Source: Sphingobacterium spiritivorum
GTDB lineage: Bacteria; Bacteroidota; Bacteroidia; Sphingobacteriales; Sphingobacteriaceae
Assembly: GCF_016725325.1 (NCBI RefSeq)
Contig: NZ_CP068083.1
Span: 5,022,001 to 5,086,000, forward strand
Length of the DNA stretch: 64,000 bases
Direction: 5' to 3'
The notes beneath the pieces were generated by a model. It made no database searches. It was given only the letters and a program-made list of their open reading frames with translations, and was not told the origin of the DNA. The translations under genes and the position numbers were made by a program. Below, in pieces: positions 36,905 through 46,353 of this stretch; position 1 is the stretch's first letter; every line of letters begins with the position of its first letter.

Positions 36905-37468
36905 TTATTTCAGACTCTTCAACGTTCTGTTCAGACTTCGTATGGTAATACCCAGATAAGCGGCCATATCTTCTTTGGAGATATCCAGCTGCTGATCTGC
37001 CTGCAGCTGCAACAATTTGGAAAGATTGTATTCGACCGTATATAATTGCTGGAATGAAGCCCTGCTGCTGGTATTCACGATACGGCTGGAAAAGGATTCC
37101 ATAAGTAACCGGTTAAATACAATATCTTTTTCCAGCAGCATTCTAAAATAAGGTACGGCAATAGAAAAAGCTTCTGTTTCAGCGAGTACCTCTATACTGC
37201 ACAAACAATTGATACGGCTGATAACCTCTACTTCACCCAGTATTTCTCCTTTTCCTAAAAATTCAACGACGAACTCCTTACCGTTCTCCTCCCGGAAATA
37301 ACACTTTGTAATACCCTCATTCACAATAAACAGTCTGGACAATGGATCACCTTGCTGCAACAGCAATTCTCCCTTTTCAAATTTCCGCAGTATAATATCT
37401 TCCTTACGATCTTGACGATTATAAAGACTGCTGATATAGGATAAAAGATCCAGATTAGTTCGTAACAT
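36905..37468 (-). CDS. Crp/Fnr-family transcriptional regulator
   Basis: 187 residues with a cyclic-nucleotide-type beta-barrel (LRKFEKGELLLQQGDPLSRLFIV, cut here, and GEILGEVEVISR) and a C-terminal HTH (ISKEDMAAYLGITIRSLNRTLKSLK). No iron-sulphur cysteines as in Fnr. It is divergent from the HAD hydrolase gene. Small Crp-like proteins of this type in Bacteroidota often respond to unknown ligands. Confidence 0.88.
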   Translation of the reverse strand: MLRTNLDLLSYISSLYNRQDRKEDIILRKFEKGELLLQQGDPLSRLFIVNEGITKCYFREENGKEFVVEFLGKGEILGEVEVISRINCLCSIEVLAETEAFSIAVPYFRMLLEKDIVFNRLLMESFSSRIVNTSSRASFQQLYTVEYNLSKLLQLQADQQLDISKEDMAAYLGITIRSLNRTLKSLK

Positions 37469-37542
37469 AGGGCTTGGGACAAATGTCCTTTTTTGAAATT
37501 ATTTATATGTGCAACTTCGCAAGTGAAAAGTAAAGATTAAAC

Positions 37543-38235
37543 ATGAAAAATCAAATACAGGTTATCGCTTTTGATGCAGATGACACCCTTTGGGTCAATG
37601 AACCCTATTTTCAGGAAACGGAAAGAGAATTTTGTAATCTTCTGCAAGACTACCTGCCTCACCATAGCATCTCACAGGAGCTCTTTCGTACAGAAATGAA
37701 AAACCTGCACCTCTATGGGTATGGCGTCAAGGGATTTATGCTATGTATGATTGAGACCATCACACGCGTATCACAGGGAACGGCATCTTTTAGCCTTATA
37801 GAGAAAGCAATCGCATTAGGTCAGGATCTTTTACAAAGACCCATTGAGCTGTTACCCGGAGTAGAAGAAACTCTTCAGCAACTGCAGGGCAGGTACAAAC
37901 TGGTCATGGCGACCAAAGGAGATTTGCTGGATCAGGAACGTAAATTAAAAAAATCAGGACTGGAAAATTATTTCCATCATATTGAGATCATGAGCGACAA
38001 ACAGATCCCTGATTATCAGAAACTCCTGAAACATCTGGATTGTCAGCCCCAACAGTTTCTGATGCTGGGCAATTCGATCAAATCGGATATCCTTCCGGTA
38101 CTGGAGATCGGAGGACATGCGGCACATATTCCCTATCATGTCACCTGGACGCATGAACAGCATGAACATCGCCTCGAGCATCCTCAGTTTGTTGAATTAA
38201 GCTGTCTGGAAGATATACTTCCACATGTTTCTTAG
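37543..38235 (+). CDS. HAD-family hydrolase
   Basis: 230 residues, haloacid dehalogenase fold. Motif I is FDADDTLW (nucleophile Asp11, acid/base Asp13), motif II MATKGD, motif III region ISDxQ-like MSDKQIPDYQK and motif IV MLGNSIKSDILP. A cytoplasmic phosphatase for a small phosphorylated metabolite. Divergent from the Crp/Fnr gene, which may regulate it. Confidence 0.88.
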   Translation: MKNQIQVIAFDADDTLWVNEPYFQETEREFCNLLQDYLPHHSISQELFRTEMKNLHLYGYGVKGFMLCMIETITRVSQGTASFSLIEKAIALGQDLLQRPIELLPGVEETLQQLQGRYKLVMATKGDLLDQERKLKKSGLENYFHHIEIMSDKQIPDYQKLLKHLDCQPQQFLMLGNSIKSDILPVLEIGGHAAHIPYHVTWTHEQHEHRLEHPQFVELSCLEDILPHVS

Positions 38236-38363
38236 GAAAATCAGGAAAAGAAAGGGATTGGAAATGATCCGGTCTTGGTTATGATCAACCCATATCCAGA
38301 TGAAGTATTTTTCATATATTAGTATAAGCAAAAATTACAGTTGCAGGCTTTTATAATTCTACT

Positions 38364-39971
38364 ATGAAAAACATTCTGATCCCTTTTATATTAATACTTG
38401 GTATTCAGGTACAATTGTATGGTCAAAAAAGCAAGCGTATAGATGAGCTTCTCACCCACTATGAAAAAGCCTCCCAATTTAACGGAACCGTTTTGATAGC
38501 AGAAAAGGGAAATATAATTTTCGAAAAAAGTTATGGCTATAAAAACGGTCCGAAAAGGGAAAAGAACAGCAATAACAGTATCTATACGATTTATTCTACA
38601 ACTAAAATATTCACATCAACTGTTATTCTCAAATTAGCAGAACAAGGTAAACTTTCTTTATCGGACAAGCTCTCCAAATATTTCCCTGGATTGCCGGAAG
38701 GAGATCAGATAAATATTGAAAATCTGCTGAATCATACTTCCGGAATACCGGGCGCTGATGATGCTGACTATACGATCAATGAAGAGACATTTTTACCTTT
38801 TATTTCCGGTAAAAAACTTGATTTCCCACCCAATACCGGTTGGAATTATTCCAACTCCAACTATTATCTGCTAGGCTATATCATCAGGAAAGTCAGTGGA
38901 ATGGATTATGACAAAGCGATAAGCACCTATATTTTCAAACCGCTGCAGATGACTAATAGCGGATTTGACTTAAAAACGCTGCACAACGAGAACAAAACAA
39001 TGGGATATGAATTCTTATCGGATAAACATTCCAATGAAGCCTTACGCTTTAAAACGGCACATCCTTTCGGTGCCGGAGCCATGTACTCTACTGTAGAAGA
39101 TCTGTGGAAGTTCAACAGGGGCATGAAAAACAATAAAATTCTCAAGCAAGCTACTCTGGAAAAGGCACAGATACCTTATCAGGACAAACGTTATGGCCTC
39201 GGTTATGAAATTGACTCCCTGTACGGTAAAAAAAGAATAGGTCACAGCGGTGGTGGTCCCGGCTACAGATGCAGATATTTTAATCTTCCCGAAGATGATA
39301 TTACCGTTATCCTCCTCTGTAATGCGGAAATGAATCCAGTGGATTTCATAACGAGTAAAATCACTTCTATTCTATATAATAAACCTTACGAGATCCCGCA
39401 AAATGCGCCTGTATCGGATGACTCTTTGCAAAAACTGGAAGGCATCTATTCTTCAAAAGATCATGACTTCTGTGTTAAGATTATAGACGGACTGGTTATA
39501 TTCAATGAGCGGAATTATCCCCGCAATCAACTTTTCCCGATATCCGCGAATAAATTCCAGTTGAATGACAATTTTACATTTACGTTCAAACCCACTCCTA
39601 CAGGGGACATTGATTCCCTGATCATCAACTTTCCGAACGGGAATACAATAGGTGGTAAAAAAGTAAGCAACACTTTTGTCTGGGGAATAGCAGGCTCCGC
39701 TACTCCGAACGGATCGGAAGGCCAGGATATTCCTTTGGACAGAGATCCAGACAAACCCAATATCTACTACCTGAATAATTACAAACTGAATACAGGCGAT
39801 CTGAGATTCCGCCTTAATAATGACCCGACCAACAGCTATGCACTGAATAATACGGGAAAACTTACCTATAACGGTTATAATATCAAAATTCAGGAAGGAG
39901 TATATGATATTGTACTGGATATGACAGATCAGGTTTCGCCCAGTTATAGTATAACTAAATCAGTAAAATAA
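38364..39971 (+). CDS. Exported serine hydrolase, class C beta-lactamase-like
   Basis: 535 residues with a signal peptide (ending LYGQ). The penicillin-binding/beta-lactamase fold shows STTK (78-81, catalytic Ser78 and Lys81), YSNSNYYLLGYI for the YxN motif and IGHSGGGPGY for the HxG motif. The C-terminal 180 residues are beta-rich, an added domain seen in many esterase/D-peptidase relatives. It may act on peptidoglycan peptides, esters or D-amino-acid amides. A similar family member begins at 63709. Confidence 0.88.
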   Translation: MKNILIPFILILGIQVQLYGQKSKRIDELLTHYEKASQFNGTVLIAEKGNIIFEKSYGYKNGPKREKNSNNSIYTIYSTTKIFTSTVILKLAEQGKLSLSDKLSKYFPGLPEGDQINIENLLNHTSGIPGADDADYTINEETFLPFISGKKLDFPPNTGWNYSNSNYYLLGYIIRKVSGMDYDKAISTYIFKPLQMTNSGFDLKTLHNENKTMGYEFLSDKHSNEALRFKTAHPFGAGAMYSTVEDLWKFNRGMKNNKILKQATLEKAQIPYQDKRYGLGYEIDSLYGKKRIGHSGGGPGYRCRYFNLPEDDITVILLCNAEMNPVDFITSKITSILYNKPYEIPQNAPVSDDSLQKLEGIYSSKDHDFCVKIIDGLVIFNERNYPRNQLFPISANKFQLNDNFTFTFKPTPTGDIDSLIINFPNGNTIGGKKVSNTFVWGIAGSATPNGSEGQDIPLDRDPDKPNIYYLNNYKLNTGDLRFRLNNDPTNSYALNNTGKLTYNGYNIKIQEGVYDIVLDMTDQVSPSYSITKSVK

Positions 39972-40243
39972 GGTTACAATAAGTAAGTTTTATCTTCTTC
40001 CTTTTTTCATAAAATCCTCCTGATAACAAATTAACAATTCTAAGTATAAGCTATCCTTCTGTATATGCTCGAAAGAGGGATAAAAGCAAGCAAAAATTAC
40101 CATCTGATTAAGACAACTTATAATTAAATATTAATAAAAATTTAATTTGTAAATTAAACAAAACAACCTTACCTTAGAAATACAATTATTAACAATGCTC
40201 TTTCTTCAACAGAGCGAAATTATTTAACTTGAATTTATTAGTT

Positions 40244-43228
40244 ATGAACAGGTCCATTTGCTTAGCGGTGCTCTTTCTCATTTTTTGTGCGCATACATTC
40301 GCCCAATCTTCCGGAACTGGTAAAGAGAGTCATTCAAATACTGCTGATATATCTCCATCTGCAGCAAATGAACTTCCATTATATAATTTATTCTATTTAA
40401 GTAAGTTTATAACAAGTAAAAATTCAGAGTCAAAGGATCGTATATACAATGCTTTAAGGCAACAAATTGGGAAAGAAAATATACAGAATTTATTAAAAGA
40501 TAGCCCATATATAAATGTAAAAACATTTCTCACTGAATATGAAAACAGCATTACCATTGGAATACTTGAAAACTTAACAAAGAACAAAACTGAAATCTCT
40601 TTAGACAGTTTAAAAAAGCAAAAAGATACACTGGATAATTTGATAAATCTTGACATTCAGATCAACAATAGAATTTCTGACCTGGATGCTCTGGAAAAAG
40701 TTTTAAAAAATATAGATAAAGATAGTTTGAAAAAGGATACGTCAAATAATTTTCTTCTGGAACAACATCAGAAAGTAAATAAAAACAGACTTATTATCGA
40801 TGGAATTAAATTAAACGACCTTTGTAATGAATCCCTTTTAACGAATCCGGATTCCCTCTCCTCTTTTCTAAATTGTCTTATAAAAAACACTAGTAATGAA
40901 AAAACAGAATTAAAAAACTATAAAGAAAACACGCTTAAAACACATATAAGTAATAAAGAAATAGCATTCAAACAACTGTTGCAAAGGCAAACAAATAAAA
41001 TTCTTGAAAATCAAACAGAATCCAGAGACATAAAATTTTATTTTGAGAATCTTATAGAAACAAAAAATAACCAAAATACCCAAATCTCTATTATAACAGA
41101 CTCTCAAAATGCACAACAGAGCCTGTCTTACAGTGGACTTAGTATCCCCAGTCAATCGCAGATGATTGAGGCTATGGCTATTTTTCTAGCCAAAAGAGCA
41201 AAACAGGAAGCCGCAATCTGGTTTATGGATCAGTTGCGTGAACGAGTCAAAAATCCCCTTATTTATGACACTTTTCCCGAAACAATTGCTCTTCTGGATA
41301 ATCTGGAAGAATACCATACCGCCAATTTTGGTAAATCATGGCGATATGCAATCGCCAGTGATTTTGTAAAAATGCCCAAAAATCTGGTTAACGGCAATTG
41401 GATAAAACAAACCTTACCGGCTGATAAACAAAAAGACCTGAAAATCGCGGTGGATTTTGGATATGATCTCAATAGTCTGATTATGGAACGATATAACTAC
41501 AGAGACATTATCCGGAATTTTTATCTGAATCCGCAATACGCTAAAAATAACGAGACAGAATTATCCAAATCTTTACGCAAATCTTTTGTCGTCCTCTATA
41601 TAGCAACGAACGAGCTCTTCACCCTGCATACAGTAGACAACAAACCCACCTATCGCCTCTTATCCTATGAGGAGCTAAAAACGCTGGATCAGAATCAATG
41701 GAATACATTCATAGAATTATTAAAATTAAAGTATGGCTCAGAGTTTTCTGATCTGTATACGAAAATGGGAGATCAGGCAAAAGATTATCAAAATATTACC
41801 AAATGGATCAGTAACCTGCTGATATCGCTCAATCAGTTTGATAAGATCAACCAGGAGCAGCAGCAATTGCTGAAATCGGATAAATCTGATAATACAGGAC
41901 AATCCCTTACCAGTATCTGGAAAGTATTGAATCAGGTCATCAAAGGCATAGATATTGCGCCTTACACCGGTGCAGTAAGCAATTCTCCAATGAGTCAACA
42001 CCTAAAAAGTGTTCAGCATATACTTGGTATAATAGAAGATATCCAGCAGAAGAACTTTACAGCCGCTACGCAGAAAACTCTAAAACTTGCAGATCAATTT
42101 TATGGAAATAAATATGAATCAGCAGATTTAAATAAGATATCTTTGAATATCAAGGATAATTTATTGATCCTTAAATCCGGAAGCGAAAAGGAAATTTTCA
42201 AAACACAATTCACTTTACCGGGGATAAATCAACTAACTGTGCAACAAACAAAAGATGCACTAGAAGTTAAATATTGGAAGACCAATAATTCCGCCCCCAT
42301 AATTCTTACCCAAAAAGAACTGGAACAAATAAACAGAATAGCATTAATAACCGGGCATCTGAATGAAAAGGACAGAAAAAAAGTATTAAAGGAGTTTTCA
42401 GACACAAGCAAAACCCTAATTAACGAGCTTATAAACAACACATTAAAAGAAAAGAAGTTTAAGTTTTTCGAGATCATCTCCTTCTATGAAAAGATCACTT
42501 CGCAATCAGATTTACAAGGAGTACAAAAAAGCATTTCGGCGTATTCAAACTTGCTTAACCCGCAAAATTTAAATGATTTAAAAGCATTATTAATATCAGG
42601 TGACAGCTCACAATTCGGAAGTACCTATCTCCATAAATATGGAGAACAGTTACTCAAACTCACCAGCTTCTTCGGTGATGTAATGGCGACTCAGGATGCC
42701 AATGCATTAGCGCAGGTAATCGAATCGTATGCACTCCCTCCTACCTCTTATAAGCTAAAACAAAAAATGAAAACATCTGTAGATCTTAATGCATATGTAG
42801 GTGCTTTCGGAGGAAAACTGGTTACCCACAAATATGCTTCTCTAAGTAAGCAGTTTACAGGTGGTATCACAGCTCCTATAGGAATAACATATAAAAACAA
42901 TGGCTGGTTTAAACATATCAACCTCCATGCACAACTTCTTGATCTTGGTAATATTGTCAACCATTATTTAGTTACACCGGATTCAGCTTATAATAAGGAA
43001 GTTCATTTCACAGAGGTATTCAGTCCGGGTTTAAATCTTTTATACAGCATCAAAAATACACCATTAGTGATTTTTGCAGGAGGAAAAGGAATTCCGCTCA
43101 AATCTTATTATGATGAGACACTGAACACAAAAATGAATACCCGGGTTATAGATGCATGGGTCTTTAGCCTGGGCTTAAAACTGGATATTCCTCTGCTGAA
43201 TCTGTATTCCAGAGAAAAAAGACAGTAA
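40244..43228 (+). CDS. Large exported protein of unknown function in AT-rich DNA
   Basis: 994 residues from the ATG at 40244. Signal peptide ends in TFAQ. Residues 30-850 look mostly helical and rich in Lys, Asn, Leu and Glu (for example LDSLKKQKDTLDNLINLDIQ). The last 140 residues switch to alternating beta strands with glycine and aromatics (VDLNAYVGAFGGKLVTH, ITAPIGITYKNNGW, WVFSLGLKLDIPLL), like a piece of an outer-membrane barrel or an OmpW/PorV-like end. The first 2.4 kb is visibly richer in A+T than its neighbours, which suggests transfer or relaxed selection. No known family was recognised. Confidence 0.75.
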   Translation: MNRSICLAVLFLIFCAHTFAQSSGTGKESHSNTADISPSAANELPLYNLFYLSKFITSKNSESKDRIYNALRQQIGKENIQNLLKDSPYINVKTFLTEYENSITIGILENLTKNKTEISLDSLKKQKDTLDNLINLDIQINNRISDLDALEKVLKNIDKDSLKKDTSNNFLLEQHQKVNKNRLIIDGIKLNDLCNESLLTNPDSLSSFLNCLIKNTSNEKTELKNYKENTLKTHISNKEIAFKQLLQRQTNKILENQTESRDIKFYFENLIETKNNQNTQISIITDSQNAQQSLSYSGLSIPSQSQMIEAMAIFLAKRAKQEAAIWFMDQLRERVKNPLIYDTFPETIALLDNLEEYHTANFGKSWRYAIASDFVKMPKNLVNGNWIKQTLPADKQKDLKIAVDFGYDLNSLIMERYNYRDIIRNFYLNPQYAKNNETELSKSLRKSFVVLYIATNELFTLHTVDNKPTYRLLSYEELKTLDQNQWNTFIELLKLKYGSEFSDLYTKMGDQAKDYQNITKWISNLLISLNQFDKINQEQQQLLKSDKSDNTGQSLTSIWKVLNQVIKGIDIAPYTGAVSNSPMSQHLKSVQHILGIIEDIQQKNFTAATQKTLKLADQFYGNKYESADLNKISLNIKDNLLILKSGSEKEIFKTQFTLPGINQLTVQQTKDALEVKYWKTNNSAPIILTQKELEQINRIALITGHLNEKDRKKVLKEFSDTSKTLINELINNTLKEKKFKFFEIISFYEKITSQSDLQGVQKSISAYSNLLNPQNLNDLKALLISGDSSQFGSTYLHKYGEQLLKLTSFFGDVMATQDANALAQVIESYALPPTSYKLKQKMKTSVDLNAYVGAFGGKLVTHKYASLSKQFTGGITAPIGITYKNNGWFKHINLHAQLLDLGNIVNHYLVTPDSAYNKEVHFTEVFSPGLNLLYSIKNTPLVIFAGGKGIPLKSYYDETLNTKMNTRVIDAWVFSLGLKLDIPLLNLYSREKRQ

Positions 43229-43237
43229 GGGTAATAC

Positions 43238-43768
43238 CTAATATTGATGCTCAGCGATCAGCCTTTTCTTTCCTCTGAAAGAAAAGGTTTTTTGTAAGGT
43301 ATAACTTACTACAGTTACGATCACAGTTGTCAGCATTGCGGAAGGAGTAGGATAAATATGAAACTCCTCTACAAACAATTTGATCAACCAGTAATTCAGC
43401 AAGATACAGAGAAGTACCACCAGAAAATAACGAAAAAGATGTATCCGTTTTCGTCTGTTGGCTTCCTGAAAAACAACATACATATTCAGATAAAAGCCAA
43501 TCGGAAAGCTAATAGCAAATGCGATAATAAAAGCAAAGATATGCGGGCTGACTGCAATATGATTATTGATTTGTACGATTTGTTTTTGCAGAATGAAGTT
43601 GTAGGAAATAAAGTAAATAAAAATATTCAATGCCGATACACTCCCTCCGCAAAAGCCATATTTAAAAGTTTTGGCCGGAATAAAACGAAAAAAAGACTGA
43701 TGCAGCTTATCAAGTAACAGTATACTATTTTTCTTAAAAGTGGTATGGATACGTTTTATTAAATACAT
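43238..43768 (-). CDS. GtrA-family membrane protein
   Basis: 176 residues with four membrane segments: KYGFCGGSVSALNIFIYFI, IFAFIIAFAISFPIGFYLN, YFLVVLLCILLNYWLIKLFV and the last over TTVIVTVVSYTLQKTFSF. The RYxxxG-like start, NxxxxxF-type motif after TM2 and the C-terminal FSFR are GtrA hallmarks; members flip or transfer polyprenyl-linked sugars. The first 40 residues are an N-terminal extension. The terminator of the convergent gene lies inside its last codons. Confidence 0.82.
   Translation of the reverse strand: MYLIKRIHTTFKKNSILLLDKLHQSFFRFIPAKTFKYGFCGGSVSALNIFIYFISYNFILQKQIVQINNHIAVSPHIFAFIIAFAISFPIGFYLNMYVVFQEANRRKRIHLFRYFLVVLLCILLNYWLIKLFVEEFHIYPTPSAMLTTVIVTVVSYTLQKTFSFRGKKRLIAEHQY
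43262..43293 (+). terminator. Intrinsic terminator inside the 3' end of gtrA-like gene
   Basis: Perfect 11-bp stem CCTTTTCTTTC (43262-43272) / GAAAGAAAAGG (43277-43287), loop CTCT, then six T. It serves the plus-strand large exported protein gene, 33 bases upstream, while lying within the coding sequence of the convergent gene. Confidence 0.85.
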
Positions 43769-43888
43769 GGATAGACAAAGATACTTTTTGTACCTAGAAA
43801 AAGTAAATTATTATGGTGAGGAATCAAGCAACCGCCCCCCTACTACAATCCTTAGCTATACAAATTCAATGACAAAGATTGTTGCTTC

Positions 43889-43919
43889 TTGCTTTCCCTC
43901 CGGATATTTACTACCTTAG
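43889..43919 (+). promoter_or_regulatory. Candidate promoter of the thiamin operon
   Basis: TTG (43889-43891), 20-base spacer, TACCTTAG (43912-43919), one mismatch from TAnnTTTG. Transcription would begin near 43925, just where the aptamer's first stem starts. Confidence 0.5.
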
Positions 43920-43924
43920 TACTG

Positions 43925-44001
43925 GCTTTAGGGGTATTCTGAAAAAGAATTGAGACAGTCCCTTCGAACCTGATCCGGCTTACACCGGCGTAGGGAAAAG
44001 C
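43925..44001 (+). promoter_or_regulatory. TPP riboswitch (THI element)
   Basis: The conserved core is present: TTGAGA (43950-43955), CCTTCGAACCTGATC (43960-43974 region), and CGTAGGGAA (43988-43996). Stem P1 closes as GCTTT (43925-43929) with AAAGC (43997-44001). The downstream genes are all thiamin genes, as expected. Binding of thiamin pyrophosphate would lower their expression. Confidence 0.95.
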
Positions 44002-44003
44002 GC

Positions 44004-44025
44004 ATAAGACTGATTATAGTCTTAT
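44004..44025 (+). promoter_or_regulatory. Hairpin after the TPP aptamer, possible expression platform
   Basis: ATAAGACT (44004-44011) / AGTCTTAT (44018-44025), loop GATTAT. There is no T run behind it, so it is not a simple terminator; it is 71 bases from the thiM start and may be part of the switching structure. Confidence 0.45.
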
Positions 44026-44096
44026 CCTATCTGCTTCCATTCGGAAATTTCCTCAAGCCATTTTTATAGTATTCATCACATTGAAACAAAATTAAA

Positions 44097-44882
44097 ATGC
44101 TCTGGAAACACATTCTCGAAGTACGCAAACAAGCTCCGCTCGTACATAATATCACCAATTACGTTGTCATGAACAATACAGCCAATGCGTTGCTGGCTAT
44201 CGGTGCATCTCCTATTATGGCACATGCACACAGCGAAGTCAAGGATATGATCAGTATCTGCCAATCTCTGGTCATCAATATCGGCACATTGGATGAATAC
44301 AAAACGACTTCCATGAAACTGGCTATTGAAACTGCTATCGAATTGGAAAAACCCTGGATACTGGATCCCGTTGGTGCCGGAGCAACTCCTTACCGGGATC
44401 AGATACTGGCCGAACTGCTCCCTTACAGACCTGCCGTGATCCGCGGAAATGCATCCGAGATCATGGCACTGGCTAAGACCAATACCTCTCCTACAAAAGG
44501 TGTAGACAGCAGTAATCAAAGTGACGAAGCGCTTGAAGCCGCCAGACAATTACAACAATCCTTCGGCAGTGTAGTCTGCATCTCCGGAGAGACTGATATT
44601 ATTGTCGGGGAAAACCGCATATACCGTATTGCTAACGGCCATCCGCTGATGACTCGGGTTACCGGACTAGGTTGCAGTGCAACAGCAGTGATTGGAGCAT
44701 TTATAGGTGTAATAGAAGATAAAGCTGAGGCGACTGTTGCAGCGACAGCCTTGTTCAGTATTGCAGGAGAACTGGCACAACAGATCAGTACCGGACCGGG
44801 ATCGCTGCAGGTCCACATACTGGACAAACTCTATAATATCACGGAGCAACAGTTTATCGATACTCTAAAGATTCAAAGCTGA
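44097..44882 (+). CDS. thiM: Hydroxyethylthiazole kinase
   Basis: 261 residues. Ribokinase-like fold with PLVHNITNYVVMNNTANALLA at the start, WILDPVGAGATPYR for the substrate and ATP site, RGNASEIMALA and the C-terminal TGLGCSATAVIGAF with the catalytic-site Cys. It phosphorylates 4-methyl-5-hydroxyethylthiazole for thiamin salvage. First gene of the TPP-regulated operon; its TGA overlaps the thiE ATG by one base. Confidence 0.95.
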   Translation: MLWKHILEVRKQAPLVHNITNYVVMNNTANALLAIGASPIMAHAHSEVKDMISICQSLVINIGTLDEYKTTSMKLAIETAIELEKPWILDPVGAGATPYRDQILAELLPYRPAVIRGNASEIMALAKTNTSPTKGVDSSNQSDEALEAARQLQQSFGSVVCISGETDIIVGENRIYRIANGHPLMTRVTGLGCSATAVIGAFIGVIEDKAEATVAATALFSIAGELAQQISTGPGSLQVHILDKLYNITEQQFIDTLKIQS

Positions 44883-45520
44883 TGCAAATACATCCTGCTT
44901 TTCCCTATCCGCTCTATCTTGTCATCTCTGAGGCCGACTGTCAGGGAAAAGATATTCTTCATGTAGCTGAACAGGCTATACTCGGAGGGGTAGACATAAT
45001 TCAGCTTCGGGAAAAGCATGCTTCCACCCGTGAATTTATTGAGAAGGCACTGCGATTGAAAGAAATCACAGAAAAGTATCATATCCCACTTATGATCAAC
45101 GACAATTTAAGAGTGGCTATCGCAGTAGATGCATTTGGTATACATGTAGGCAACAGCGATACTCCACCTACTGTGATCCGTGACAAGTGGCCGGACTGCA
45201 GTTGCCTGGGCTATTCTATAGAATATCTGGATCAATTGGATAATCCCGAGACGGCTACGGCAGATTATCTGGGTATCAGTCCTGTATTCGTCACCGACAC
45301 CAAAACAGACACCGTGACTGAATGGGGACTGGAAGGTATACAGCAGATCCGGCAACGAAGTGACAAACCACTGATTGCAATTGGCCATATGAATTCACAA
45401 AATATCTCTTCTGTTATGCAGGCAGGAGCTGATGCTATCGCTGTAGTATCTGCTATCTGTGCAGCGGCGAACCCGCAGCAGGCCGCATATGAACTTAAAA
45501 ACAAGATTTTAACCTCATGA
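44882..45520 (+). CDS. thiE: Thiamin-phosphate synthase
   Basis: 212 residues, TIM barrel. Family motifs: VDIIQLREKHAS, IPLMINDNLRVAIAVDAFGIHVG (split), SCLGYSIE, DYLGISPVFVTDTKTD and QAGADAIAVVSAI. It joins thiazole phosphate and HMP pyrophosphate to thiamin phosphate. The start overlaps the thiM stop and its own stop overlaps the thiD ATG (ATGA), so translation is coupled. Confidence 0.95.
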   Translation: MQIHPAFPYPLYLVISEADCQGKDILHVAEQAILGGVDIIQLREKHASTREFIEKALRLKEITEKYHIPLMINDNLRVAIAVDAFGIHVGNSDTPPTVIRDKWPDCSCLGYSIEYLDQLDNPETATADYLGISPVFVTDTKTDTVTEWGLEGIQQIRQRSDKPLIAIGHMNSQNISSVMQAGADAIAVVSAICAAANPQQAAYELKNKILTS

Positions 45521-46353
45521 ATACCAGATACAATTATATCCCCGTACTCAGTATTGCCGGATTTGATGGAAGTGGCGGTGCAGGCATACAAGCCGATATG
45601 AAGACTTTTTCAGCGCTCGGATGTTATGCCACCTCTGTCCTGACTGCACTACCGGTACAAAATACACAGGGAGTACGCAGCATTTATCCCATTCCTACCG
45701 CTGCCGTACAGGAACAGATACACACTATCCTGGATGATATCTTTCCAAAAGCCATAAAAATAGGAATGGTTCACACCTCTGAACTGGTTCACATTATAAC
45801 AGACACTTTAGGCCACTATCCTTCTGTACCTGTCGTTTTTGATCCGGTCATGGTCGCTACAAGCGGACACAAGCTGATAGAAGAAAGCACTATCCGTACG
45901 CTTGTCGAACAACTCTTCCCAATCACAACAGTACTTACACCCAATATGGATGAAGCGGCTATATTAGCCGAAATGGACGTAAAAACGCTGGATGACATGT
46001 ATATAGCCGGTGAAAAAATACTAAAACTTGGCTGTCAGTCGGTATTACTAAAAGGTGGTCATCTGCAAACTTCCATGCTCACCTCTCTTTTCTTCGATCA
46101 ATCGGGATCAGTACAAACATTCGAATTTGAAAAATTCGAAACAAATAATACACATGGTTCGGGCTGCACCCTGTCTTCAGCTATCGCAAGTTATCTGGCC
46201 CGGGGAGAAAGCCTGTCTGAAGCTGTCAGACTCGGACAGGACTATGTCCACCAGGCAATTCTGAACGGTAAAGACGTACAGATCGGAAAAGGTAACGGCC
46301 CACTTAATCATTTTTTCAACCCTCAAAAGCTTATCAAACATGAACTGGTCTGA
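45517..46353 (+). CDS. thiD: Hydroxymethylpyrimidine (phosphate) kinase
   Basis: 278 residues. Opens VLSIAGFDGSGGAGIQADMKTF, cut here to its core GSGGAGIQAD, then VLTALPVQNTQGV, VFDPVMVATSGHKL, LTPNMDEAAIL and the catalytic HGSGCTLSSAIASYLARGE. It phosphorylates HMP twice for thiamin synthesis or salvage. It overlaps tenA by 14 bases. Confidence 0.95.
   Translation: MNTRYNYIPVLSIAGFDGSGGAGIQADMKTFSALGCYATSVLTALPVQNTQGVRSIYPIPTAAVQEQIHTILDDIFPKAIKIGMVHTSELVHIITDTLGHYPSVPVVFDPVMVATSGHKLIEESTIRTLVEQLFPITTVLTPNMDEAAILAEMDVKTLDDMYIAGEKILKLGCQSVLLKGGHLQTSMLTSLFFDQSGSVQTFEFEKFETNNTHGSGCTLSSAIASYLARGESLSEAVRLGQDYVHQAILNGKDVQIGKGNGPLNHFFNPQKLIKHELV

Larger units (their letters stand above)
43769..44096. 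other. 328-base leader region of the thiamin operon
   Basis: The left 110 bases hold the gtrA-like gene's upstream region with no clear signal. From 43889 on it carries a promoter, the TPP aptamer and a hairpin, annotated separately. Confidence 0.7.
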
